64,000 nt of DNA from Lomentospora prolificans (lineage: Eukaryota > Ascomycota > Sordariomycetes > Microascales > Microascaceae), in contig JARFXM010000003.1 of assembly GCA_029532625.1 (NCBI GenBank), positions 124,001-188,000 on the forward strand, written 5' to 3'. Positions 31,826-42,087 of the stretch are shown piece by piece. The notes beneath the pieces are model-generated. The model searched no databases and was not told the origin of the DNA. It was given only the letters and a program-made list of their open reading frames with translations. Within the stretch, counting starts at the first letter, position 1; each line of letters begins with the position of its first letter. The position numbers were made by a program, and so were the translations under genes.

Positions 31826-34184
31826 TTAATACCTTGGGTTCAGTCGACCCTCTTCCATCTCCCTCGACCTTCTGAAGTCAATATCATGCACCGAATCCTT
31901 CCGCTCCATCGAAGATGCGTCCCCTTCCACCCTGCGCACGCTTGAAGCCGAGGCAGAGACTGAGGAGTCCGCCCCGTCGTCCGTCCCTGGTCTCATATCG
32001 TAGCTGTCCCCAGTTCTGAAATAAGATAGCCACCGCTGCCACTGAGTAACAACGTTCCAGGAATTAGAGTCATCCTTGTTTACCCCCGAAGGCCTGCTAG
32101 GTGATCTGAGAGAAGAAGCCTTACTCTTCAGACCCCGGAAACTTAATTTCCCCTTATTTGCCTCTACTTCGCCCTTGGTCAGAATCTTTTGCTCTTCGTG
32201 CTTCTGATACCAGAAAGAAGCACCAAGAACAAGCGCGGTTATCAAGCCACTCCAGAGGAGCCACCACATAAGCGCCCAGGAAGAAAAGCGTCCGCGAAAC
32301 GATATATGCACGCCCATATCTGGCAGGGCTTGGTCAAGTGTTTCATTGGTCGCAGTAGGTCCAGAGTCTTGGAACCGGACGATATCGGTTGTGAAGACCG
32401 TCTGAGAGTCGTTAGTATGCGATAAATGCTATTCGCCACAGGCTAGACACGCTCTATATCCTATTTATATATCCATTCACAGAAGGAGAGGAACTGCTAC
32501 ATACCGAAACAACTGTGACTGGGAGAAGAATAAGGGTAACCACCGAGAAGGCACGCATGGCCGTCGCATCACGTTGGCTAGTCTCTGAGAGCCTTGCCAT
32601 GGTCTTCTCGTTCCGGTTCTGAAGCAGCCTTTGTATCTAAATAACTGTAAGCGAACAGAAACACCAGGGGTGACTCTCATTCAAACAAACCGTAGCCCTT
32701 CGTTGTACACCCCTTTGCTTCATCATGTTGGTTTTGTCTTTCAATTCCTGGGTTGCTTGACAGATCTCACTGATACCTAATTTAAATTCTAGCAAGTCTG
32801 CTGATTCTTTACCGAGGAGCTCTCTACTGAATCCGAGCCGTGGATCCATATTGTTGGTCTTGTCCGTGAAGAGCTTCATTATTGCATCATACACTTTGAG
32901 ATTGCTATTGAGCATCATGATACAATTCTCCAGCCTCTCCATGTAGTTGTCGATGACTTGTAGCCTATCATCTTCAATATAGTCCGGAAGCTTGCTGTTA
33001 ATGAATACACTCGTCTAACCGCCTGTTAGGACCGTTGTTTCTCGAGGACATTATAGTTTTTCAGGGGTTGTCTAAGGATTTACCTTGTGGAGCAGACTTC
33101 TATCAATCTGGGCAGTATAAGAGCCAAACTCGCTCAAAGACCACTCACACAGCCACAGTATTACCTTTAAGGAAGTACGTAGGCAAGCCTCGGGGCTGCT
33201 TACATTACCAGTACATGAATCGCCCCAAATCTCGGAAACTTTCCGAATATCATCCCAGGAGCTTCGGCTGGCTTCGCTTAGTCCAGTTAGCTCCGCCTCG
33301 CTCACTGGGGCAGTGACAATCCATAGCGCTCGGCCCTCTATTATGTCGAGACAGTAATAGACGGCTGCTTCGTGGACAGACCAGTCCGGGTCTACCTCCC
33401 CTACTTCTCCCACCCAACCGTTCCGCTGTGACGGCGAATATTGGGTTGCCTGAGGCTGAAAGATGGCTTTGAACTTGAAGGACAGGCGAATCTGGTTACC
33501 GCTTCTTCCTAGCGACGGGATGGTATGCGCTTCAGACTTATGTATTCTCGACGAACGAAAGCCGCCGAAGAAGGTATCGCAGACTTCCGTAAGAGATTCG
33601 GATCGGGAGGAAGAAATTAGGTTCAGGTAGCATGGAGACACTTGATGATAGGAGAAGATGCGGAGGAGCATCTCTTCGGTAATTTTAATGACATCGTCTG
33701 GGGTTGACTTCTCGAGGAAGCTACGTTGTATTATAGGTTAGCCCGAGGCATACATCTTTCAAGCAAGCACTGCCCCCCATAGGAAATACTAGACTTACAT
33801 GAAGCGGCACCTTGGGTCTTTAACCAGATGCGGGTCCGCCGTCCCTCCATCATGGGCGTCGTCGCATCCGGACCATCCAAAAGCGGCACCTAGGTTGTCC
33901 GATGGGATGAGGCGCGACAGACCATAGGGCTCCTCATTATAATCCGTGACAATCACGCGACAGCGGGAATAACGGGCATATTTAAGAAAGAGCGGGTCTA
34001 AATTCTCTGTAACCAGTAGATCGTCCTTCTTATCCTTAAAGTGGCGGATGCAGTCGGAGACAAGCTTGCGACCCTCGGCCCGGTGTTGGTCAGGGTCTAG
34101 ATATTTGGTTGCGGACTTTTTAACTAGCTCTCGGAAAGTTTTCTCTCTCTCTCGATTCTGATCCTCTGATGCCTGTTCTGCCAT
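31826..34184 (-). CDS. CorA-like membrane protein of fungal type, 684 aa
   Basis: A presumed divalent-cation transporter or signalling relative of CorA/Mrs2. Five exons in transcript order: 34184-33799, 33720-33084, 33014-32691, 32636-32505 and 32401-31826. All joints keep frame, and intron 4 has a perfect ATACTAAC branch. The long N-terminal part (about 450 aa) is cytosolic and matches the shape of fungal CorA-like domain proteins. A coiled stretch (NRNEKTMARLSETSQRDA) precedes TM1 at about 474-492 (FSVVTLILLPVTVVS). TM2 is at about 535-558 (WALMWWLLWSGLITALVLGA). Between them there is no GMN motif, so cation transport is doubtful. The tail of about 125 aa is rich in Ser, Asp and Arg. Exon 2 contains possible extra GT/AG pairs, so its inner part is the least certain. 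Confidence 0.82.
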
Positions 34185-37129
34185 CGTTTAAGGGATAGCA
34201 GAGACAAAGTTGTGATCATTGGCAAGGTTGAGCCGGGAAACCATAGATTTTGCACCGGGGACGATAAATACGTGAGGTAGAAGTATATAGGCTCTAAGGG
34301 AGTGGACTAGTGAGAGAGAAGTGCATGTCTATATTAGAAGGTGTGAGAGGAGCCAGTTTCTCAAGTAAATCACGGAGAGCCGTTGTACAGCACACTTGAA
34401 TGCTATTATGCATGGCCAATTTCATGTCGGTTGCAGTGGAAATTGGGGTAACGATTCCCTTCCTCGCATCCATCCACAACCTATGTTGCAGCATGCAGCC
34501 CCCCCACACCAAGATAAACAGCCAGGCAACACCTGTGCAGGGTAGGAAGCTGTCAAACCATCAATGCATGTCTGTGTTACCCGTAGAGCCTGGCAGTAGA
34601 GCTGGCGAAAATGCCGCAGAAGGGAACGGCAGAGCCGAACCCCCCCGCTCAACATTTATGTACCATTGCAGCAGGCGCTTTTCGCTGGCTGCAAATCACA
34701 GGAGAGCAGGCTGCGAGTCGGCGTCGCCAGTGGTTGCTTGGGTTGTCTTACCCCTCTCCTTTAGCTCAGCAAGGAGGTTTTTCAGCTGATCGCGAGGACA
34801 TTCCCTCAGAAGCGAAATTTCCTGGCGATCCGTCTGATTACATTGTTTAACATTAGCTTTCATTCGTACAGACGGCGTAATATGTGGTGGAGGGACGCAT
34901 ATTATACATTTGTAAGCTGAGTAGGTAGTTTGACGAGGTACGAATCTCCCATCGTCGACTGTTCGTGCGAAAAGAATGACTGGTCAGCTACTGCATACGG
35001 CACCGCAGCTCCGGGGTCATGGAGGAGAGACTCTTCGCACCTTGCTAACTTCCATCTCTGCCTCTGGAAATTTCTGCTTTAGATACTGTTCCAGGGTTTC
35101 CCATGGCAGCCGATAGGTGGGGATAGTTTCCCATTCGGAAGCCGTAGTTTCCCGGCCATCTTTCGACCGATTCAATCCTAGGGCGTTCATAATACCAGCA
35201 AAGGGAAGTTTCCTCGTACGTGCGTGTCGATGAGTTCTGTTGCTGGAGAACGATCTGTACATGTGAGTGTTGCAAGGACCATGGTTGATGACTTCAGCCC
35301 GCCCAATTTGGAGGGTTGCTGCGCCTTTATGTACACTCTAAGGTTGTGTTCCACAACCGCATCTCCAATTGCCGTTTGCGACGTGTACATTTACGTATAG
35401 GGCTCTGGCCTAAGTCCCGCCGGTTTCCTGGCAGAAACAGTGAGAGCTCGTAAGGTACCAGGCTCCCGTCTCGTAGAGGCCTCCTGGCCTGTGAAAGCCG
35501 GTCAGGCGACCTTATCGGCGCCATCCTGCAGGCAGTCAATCCCAACCTCTGAACCATAAGCAGCTTAACAAGAGCTACCTGGGGAAGACTTATTATGAAG
35601 GGACCTTTGCCGACGGCGGCGCCGCCATCCACCGTTAGTGCCACACGAGCTCGGGTGATTACATAGCAGCACGGAAACGATGCTATCGTGAATTTTAGCC
35701 CGCCGTATGCATATTTGTTGCCTCTCTCTAGATGAATAATTGGCTCGCGTGATATTTTAGGTTCGATTCCGCCATATAAAAGCTGTGCGTATCAGCAGAT
35801 AACTTTCCCGAATCAAGTTGTCAAGGGGTGTGACTCTACCGAAGAATTTGTCACCTTTACTTCCATCCCACACTCTACAGTCGGTTATCTCAACTCTAGG
35901 TAGACGCATTCTTTAGCCTATGGTTTTCCTTAGGCTGGATAATGCCGTGTGTTCTCTGCAGCTGCCGCAGGGCCTTGCTACCATATGACAATATTGCAGC
36001 CCTCGATACCCAGCGAATATCTGCCGTAACTTCTCTTGATGTCACTATTAGTAGTCTAAGTTATGATACCAAGGTACAAAAGAAAGGTAACGATACATTA
36101 GTAGGGTAGGCGCCAAGGCGGTTCGATACGTAAGATATCTACACAGCGGCGGCAGGTTGAAGACATGGTCAACAGCCTAGGAAACACTAACTAGAAATTG
36201 TAGCTAGGTAGATGTCTCGTTATAGCTCCCAACGCCTACGCCACACCCGTCTTAGCGCCGGCCCGATGCCTCACTCCGTACTTCTCTGGCTCCAACGTCC
36301 GATACCATGGCCATTTTAGCTGACTAGGCCAATAGGGTTCCGTCTCAATAGCCGTCGATAGAAGAGTGTAGGAATTGTAAATGGGAGGATGATAATCACC
36401 CCTGCATAACACACATGATGGAACCCAGGGTTTCGTTGAGAAGTACCCTGCGATCAAATCCAAGGGCTTTCCACTGTATAAGGCAGGGGTTTAAGGCCAA
36501 AAGTTCAGAGTGCGCGGGTCCGCAAACACATCGACCGCCTTATGATGGATAAGACGAAAGGGGAGTAATTGGACCCCATACGGCCCCTGTTATCTGTGTC
36601 CTAGAACACACCCCCAAGATAGGACTCTCCTTCATAGTCCCAAGTGTCCTCACCTTCCTTGCCTGGGCCTCCTTGGGTAGCTTAGATCCTCATGGAGCGC
36701 GCGCCCGCAGTTCCACCTCTTGCTCGACCCCCTCTAACGGCAGGAAAAGAAAGTTGCTTGGGAGCGCTTGGGGGAAAGCTCCCGGGCAAGCACCTAGCCA
36801 AACAAGCACACAGCAACTGGCTGCATGGCTCACCGCAGAAAAAGCACGTTATGGGTGTGACTTTTCCTGCGGATCCCTGTAGAAGGCTCCGAATCTTCCA
36901 TCTTGACGCGACTAACGCGCGCAAGACATCGCTGCACCGTGATTCCCCATTTCGTCGACATCGATCAAGATTCTGAGCCCTTAGGCCCGTTTCGGGAAGC
37001 CAAACGCCAAGCTCATAAACGGGCTTCCTCTTCTATTTATCATCCCGTGCCGCTGGGCACTTTGCCGGACCGTGGCGAGACCCCTACACCGACCGATCTT
37101 TCTTCATTTTCTCCACACCGACACACTTG
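34185..37129. other. Gene-poor stretch
   Basis: About 2.9 kb. A possible two-exon fragment on the minus strand (35262 down to about 34920) is listed separately. Apart from that I see only short frames. A GGTTCGATTCC box at 35759-35769 is not part of a cloverleaf. Confidence 0.4.
34910..35262 (-). pseudogene. Possible fragment of a small unknown gene
   Basis: On the minus strand a frame from 35262 encodes SEWETIPTYRLPWETLEQYL and then KQKFPEAEMEVSK, which looks coding. A GTGCGA donor at about 35042 and an AACAG acceptor at about 34963 would join it in frame to STMGDSYLVKLPTQLTNV and a stop. The composition and helix-strand pattern look like a real protein start, but I do not recognise the family. 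It may be a short gene, a fragment, or chance. Confidence 0.25.
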
Positions 37130-37139
37130 TCGTAAGCGG

Positions 37140-37425
37140 TGGTTTGAAAACGTCGCAATGGAGCCGCGCGTCCGGCGGACGTTGTTCCGCTGCTACTGAG
37201 TCTCTTGTATTTCCGCAACCTTTTCAATGTCTGTCTTGATAGGAAGAGCCTCCGGAGCTTGGCCAAGCCTCTGTTATGTTCTCGCATCCACCTGGTATGG
37301 ACGGATTCGAGGAACCCGAACCTCGTGCGGCTCTCTCGGATCACTCTGCTCACCGAGACTCTGCTGGCCAGGCCAGGACCTCAAACTCGTCATCATAGAG
37401 GAGTCGTAGAGAAAGCCGACGAATA
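37140..37425 (+). pseudogene. Fragment resembling an F-box/LRR-type fungal protein N-terminus
   Basis: The plus strand encodes RNLFNVCLDRKSLRSLAKPL and then LCSRIHLVWTDSRNPNLV, which resembles the N-terminal region of fungal F-box-like proteins (domain start, then a line on peripheral helices). It then runs out of frame: TETLLARP continues best in another frame as GQDLKLVIIEES before a stop. There is no start codon in position and no downstream repeat region. I read it as a decayed fragment; family assignment is tentative. Confidence 0.35.
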
Positions 37426-38344
37426 GACATATGGTACCGCTGTTCTGAAGTTCGCGTATGAAATCAATCATCGCTTCTGCTGCATGCCATTGTTCCGTGC
37501 CAGCGTACCGGATCGGCAAGGCACAATGGGCTAATACGAGTGCTAAGCAGACCTGTCCACATATTTTCACGTCACTCAATTAGCGGTTTGGCTTGTTGGG
37601 CTGGCAGATGACTAGGAGCAGAAGTATTTTGTGGAGATTACACACTGTTAATTTGCACCGCATAGCATTTTGTTCGAACCTTGGGATGGGGGCATGGTAA
37701 AACTAGACTTGATGGATTTGTATGAGTTATGCAACACTTTGAGAATGAACGGACTACCTACTTCTACACCAATGACGTGCTACCGCTTTAGCCAGAACGT
37801 GAAGAGAATATGTTCATGAGTCTTCCGGCAATGAGCTCATAGCGTTGTCGGGCGGACAACAGCTGCATTCACGAACGCCAGCGCTAACATCCGTTTATCA
37901 TCAAGACGGGTCATCACATCCTGCTACCCCGCAAGAGTGTCGGGTAGATTCACCATGTTCCGGTGGTACACGGCCTTCCCGCTGCTAGTCTAGCCGTGTC
38001 AGCTGCTGGTTGGAGGAATCCGAGGTTGGTGTAGCCTGTACCACCGGAGCTGCCCAGGCGGCTTCATAACTGTAGTTCCTCAAAACCCGTTCTTGCCCCG
38101 GTATTCTGGATCTCTCCGAAGATGCCACAGTTTTTGGTATAGTCGACTTATGGAGGAAGTCAAGATATCGTGATCAAAAAATCTCCGAATTCTGTTTCAT
38201 TAGCGTAGAGTATACACGTCATCCCGCCATCTACGGCCCTCATTTGTACTAACTACCCTTTCCAGGAACAACACAAACACGTCGTTATACAGCCCCCAAG
38301 GAGACACAATATAACTAGCAGGGAACACACCACGACCATCCCGC

Positions 38345-38986
38345 TCACCCTGTCCGAAGCACCTTGTTCCCCGTCGGGTAGCCAATATCATACACGGGCA
38401 ACCACTGCAGCTCAGTCATATTAACACCAACTTGGCTAGGACACCGCGCGACGCCATTCAGGAAACTACACTCCTCGTGCTTCCCCAAAGTGCAAAGCTG
38501 GTTTTGAATGTTCCAGGACCCGAAGTTCTCCTCCCAGCCATGGCACGTCATGCCCTAATGCGGGCTGTTCACCATGATCGGCACCCGTCCCTGCGTAGTG
38601 GCAAGGGGTTTCTGGCATTCCGGCTCGAAAAGGTCTAATTCGTCATAATCAACGCTGAACGAACCGCCTGACATAGTGCACTCAGAGGCCGAGTAGCCTG
38701 TGTATAGATAGTTCCAGCCGTCCTGCGATATGTCGTAGGCACCGCCGGACTTGTCGATGCAGAGGGGGATGAGGGATCTGGGGCCAAAGCTCGGGCAGAC
38801 GCAAAGCGTCTTTTAGGATGGGAAGGAAGGGAGATGGGCTACTCGGATGGTGTTGGTCATACAACACAAGACGCCCACTGAGGAGGAGTACTGTTGATGG
38901 GGCGTCACTGAGATCTCGTAAGATGAGGCTTGGTGCGCGAGGAAGGTGACAAGCCCTGCTGGGAGACAACGCAGTATTGGAGACAT
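38345..38986 (-). pseudogene. Secreted-protein gene with two in-frame stops
   Basis: From an ATG at 38986 (minus strand) one reading frame runs to a TGA at 38345-38347. It is interrupted by only two stops, TAA at 38813-38815 and TAG at 38555-38557. The product would begin with a signal peptide (LRCLPAGLVTFLAHQASS), continue with TNTIRVAHLPSFPS, then after the first stop SLIPLCIDKSGGAYDIS, DGWNYLYTGYSASE, and after the second MTCHGWEENFGS and a Cys-rich end (QLCTLGKHEECSFLNGVARC). The SGGAYDIS-W-N-Y-LYTGYSA core resembles a family of secreted fungal proteins I remember but cannot name with certainty. An unusual short intron could bypass one stop, but I found no good donor and acceptor. Confidence 0.6.
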
Positions 38987-39823
38987 ATTTCCTTTATTCT
39001 GTGGGAAAGAAGTGATAAGGAAAGTATTGGGCAGGAAGCTACACGGACTGCAAAAGACATGGATTACTAGCAAGCTCTGGCGGCGATGAGTTGATGATAG
39101 GACCTATTTGACAAGCCAAAAGACTTCCCCTCTTCACTCCATAAGAAGTCGAGATCGATATGCCTCTCATCTCCCCTGGACGTATAGCAGCAGCCGACCC
39201 AAAATTCTCGGGACACTATAGGGCTAGCCTACCCCGATGGTGTTGCGCCTCGGGCAACCTCAGAGTCGTCAATAAACTAGTCCGGCGATAATGGAAGGGA
39301 CTTTAGTGTAATTTTCAGGATGGCATTAGCAAATCATATCTACGGGTCACGAGTAGTAGGAATAAACTCCGTCCTGGTCGAGTATCACGATGATGGGGTG
39401 AAAAGCAGAGTGGTGGGAAGCTTGCAGTGGGGTCCCGGGCACCGACGGCTTGGAGTACAGGCGAAGCTGGCCCCGATCGCAAGCTCTTATGGTTTCCCAC
39501 ACCACAGTCGATAATTTACGAGAGATAGTCTTGCGGTATTCCGGAATCCAGTGGCCGACGATGACTTCAGTCGCGGACCAGAGACCATCGTTATATTACC
39601 TGGTGGTATGGTCGCCTATCCAAGAATCAGCCGAGGATTCGCCGCGGTCAGCGACGATCCTTCAGTTTGGTACCTCATGACGCTATTTCCTCCCCTCAAG
39701 CTCCCCAAACTCGACAATCCCGAGTCCCAACCACCCATTGGGAGATTGAACCACCCTTCTCCGCGTCCTTCGACCATGAACCCGCCCTAACGAAGCTGTA
39801 GCAGCAGCATCCCCGCCCAAAGA
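38987..39823. other. Intergenic before the mitochondrial protein gene
   Basis: About 840 bp. No gene recognised. Confidence 0.4.
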
Positions 39824-40429
39824 ATGCTCTTTCACCGCGTCGCCCGCGCCCTCCGCCCACGGCTTCACCTTCCGCGAACCGCCTTCCGAGCTTCCCGGCC
39901 CTCCTCTACTACCCCGGATACGCGGGCCTCCAAGATAATCGAGAAGCTCCCTCCTTCGCTGCGCAAATACGCGACCGGCCTACGCGGGGCCCCCGTTTCT
40001 CATATCGTCGCCTTCCTCGTTCTCCACGAAATTACAGCCATAATCCCTTTGTTTGGACTCTTTGGGCTATTTCACTATACGAAATATGCACCCGTGGGCT
40101 ACATTACGGACCATTGGGGGGGATACGTGAGCGATGGAGTGGCCAGGTTCGAGAGATATTTCAAGAGGAAGGGCTGGTTCGGCTTTGGAGACGAGGCGTC
40201 TCTTGACCCGAGCTCGACACAAACCGACAAAGAGGAAAAGGGGAACGCAAAGAAGCTTATAATGAACTGGGAAAATTCTGAGGGAAGGTACAAGCTACTA
40301 GCAGACGTTGCTCTAGCATGGGCTATCACAAAGGCTCTTTTGCCCCTTCGGATAGTAGTAAGTGTTTGGGCTACGCCTTGGTTTGCAGGAGTTCTTGTCC
40401 GAGGCCAGAGAATCTTTACAAGAAAGTAA
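39824..40429 (+). CDS. Mitochondrial membrane protein, DUF1279/FMP10-like, 201 aa
   Basis: A small intronless gene. The N-terminus (residues 1-30, RVARALRPRLHLPRTAFRAS) is Arg/Ala-rich without acids, a mitochondrial presequence. The core runs LPPSLRKYATGLRGAPVSHI, then a membrane segment (VAFLVLHEITAIIPLFGLFG) followed by LFHYTKYAPVGYI, as in the FAM210/DUF1279 domain seen in yeast FMP10-like proteins. A second hydrophobic stretch (ALAWAITKALLPLRIVVSVW) lies near the C-terminus, followed by TPWFAGVLVRG. The expected location is the mitochondrial inner membrane. Precise function is not known for the fungal members. Confidence 0.82.
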   Translation: MLFHRVARALRPRLHLPRTAFRASRPSSTTPDTRASKIIEKLPPSLRKYATGLRGAPVSHIVAFLVLHEITAIIPLFGLFGLFHYTKYAPVGYITDHWGGYVSDGVARFERYFKRKGWFGFGDEASLDPSSTQTDKEEKGNAKKLIMNWENSEGRYKLLADVALAWAITKALLPLRIVVSVWATPWFAGVLVRGQRIFTRK

Positions 40430-40606
40430 AATAGTCACAATTTACAAGCATGTCAAGACATATATATCCGCGGAAGGTGTGTTACATCGCAAAAGACTTT
40501 TGTTTTCACATCCTTGTCTACCTGCGAGTCGGTATTTTTTCATTGTTGGGTTCAAGTCATCAAGACTTTGCCCCGGTGTCCACATCCCACAACAGGAGTT
40601 GTGCAC

Positions 40607-41651
40607 CTAGGCCTTCTCATAGATCCAGTCGAACTGGGCGCTCTTCCAGGAGATGAGTTCATCCTCCTTGAACCAGAGAGCAATCTCCTTCTTGGCGTTC
40701 TCGACGCTATCGGAGCCGTGGCAGACGTTGCGGCCGACGTCGATGGCGAAGTCGCCACGGATGGTGCCGGGAGCGGAGGCGAGGGGGTTGGTGGCACCGA
40801 GGATGGCTGAGGAAGAGGGACGAGATGGTTAGCATCGAAGCCTTAGGTAGACATGAGGATGGATGGAGAGGGGAGGGGAGATATGTGCGGGGTATGGCGG
40901 TGTGGTTGTATGTGGATATGCCTTACTTCGGCCAGTCTTGACGGCGTCACGGCCCTCCCAGACCATGGCGCAGATGGGGCCGCTGAGCATGTCTGTTGGT
41001 TGGACGTGTTAGTAGATTAGATCGGTTCTTTCGAGTCCTTCGGGTGGTATTGGGTATCGAGGGAATTTAGTAGTTAGGCCGGATGCGTACACTGGACAAG
41101 ACCGGGGAAGAAGGGCTTCTCCTTGAGGTCGGCGTCTGCAAAGATTGGCAACGGGTTAGAAAAAAATTGCTCGTTAGGTCGGGGGATAGTTTCAATGGAA
41201 GAACTCAAACTCACAGTGGGTCTCAAGGTGCTCCTTGGAGGGGCTCACAAGCTTGATAGCGACGAGCTTGAAGCTGTAAAAATTGTTAGGCTCTGATCCT
41301 CGGGTACCAAGGTTGATTTCGAAGGTCTCGAGGACGGGGAATTGCTTACCCTCGGCTCTCGAAGCGGGAGACGATGGGGCCGACGAGTCCACGCTGGTAT
41401 CAATTAGCATCAAGGGGGACAAAGAGCAATTGCTACTGTCGGGATCTCAAGGGGACATACCTGGACACCATCGGGCTTGATGGCAATGAAGCTGTGAACC
41501 AAAATAGCATTAGATCAGCCCATTCACCAAGACACAGCCGAATGCGGTACCACCCTGAGGCAAGAGGGATAGAAAAAAAAGGAGGGAGAAGACAAAACGT
41601 CTTTGATAGGGAAAAAATTAAAAATACTTACGTCTGCTCGGCGGAAGACAT
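40607..41651 (-). CDS. ndk1: Nucleoside diphosphate kinase, 154 aa (canonical form)
   Basis: Transfers gamma-phosphate between nucleoside triphosphates and diphosphates through a phospho-histidine. Seven short exons in transcript order: 41651-41632, 41491-41461, 41393-41350, 41273-41215, 41135-41091, 40992-40927 and 40806-40607. They add to 465 nt in one frame. The protein starts MSSAEQTFIAIKPDGVQRGL. Catalytic His118 is in NVCHGSDS, the strand IRGDFAIDVGRN precedes it, and the C-terminus is WIYEKA. The length equals the family's usual 150-155 aa. The frame stays open upstream of this ATG for another 138 codons (separate entry). The dense intron pattern contrasts with most other genes here. 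Identification is secure; the true start is less so. Confidence 0.95.
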
Positions 41652-42065
41652 ATTTGCGAGTGGTTCTGGGGAATGGGTAGGAGTTTGGAGCGAGGAGACG
41701 GTTGTGGTGATTGTAGAAAAGACGGTATGGACAGGAGCTGGAGGGGTAGAAGAAGGAGGGGCAAAGGCGAAAAAAAGTCCAAAGAGGAGGAAGGAAATGA
41801 TGGCGACGGGGAGGACGAAAGTCAGCGGGGGGGAATTTTCGAAGGCTAGGCGGAGGAGAGGCTTCTGTTGCTGCTGTGGTTGCTGCGGTTGTCGGGAATT
41901 GGTGCTGACCTTCGCTGCACCTCCTAGGGCTTCGGGCGCGGGGTCGTTCTGGCTGCTGGCTGTGCCTGTGCCCGTCAGGGTGTTGTTGTCAGGCTCCTTC
42001 TCGCCCTGAGCCTGCGCGAGCACGCGCTGACTCTTCGAGCCTGACTGGTCCAGGGCGTGGGCCAT
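41652..42065 (-). CDS. In-frame upstream extension of the NDK gene with a TM segment
   Basis: From an ATG at 42065, 138 codons without a stop run directly into the canonical NDK ATG at 41651. The extension has a charged, Gln-rich start (QGEKEPDNN; QPQQPQQQQK) followed by one clear membrane segment (LTFVLPVAIISFLLFGLFFA) and a Pro/Thr/Ser-rich linker. If translated, it would yield a membrane-anchored NDK of 292 aa. It could instead be a 5' leader that is open by chance, or part of an alternative transcript. The hydrophobic helix and absence of stops favour real coding. I do not know of an established NDK with such an anchor. Confidence 0.4.
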
Positions 42066-42087
42066 TTTTTTTTTTTTTTTTTTTTTT
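42065..42087. repeat. T23 run (A23 on the NDK strand)
   Basis: On the minus strand 23 A's end in the ATG at 42065, so the A of that start codon is the last A of the run. It is followed upstream by a GA/CT repeat (CTCTCTCTCT). Such A-rich leaders can promote initiation, and the run is length-unstable. Confidence 0.9.

Noticed and set aside
35741..35775. Canonical B-box GGTTCGATTCC on the plus strand
   Set aside because: No T-stem forms around it, and the upstream TGGCTCGCGTG is too close to be an A box. No cloverleaf.
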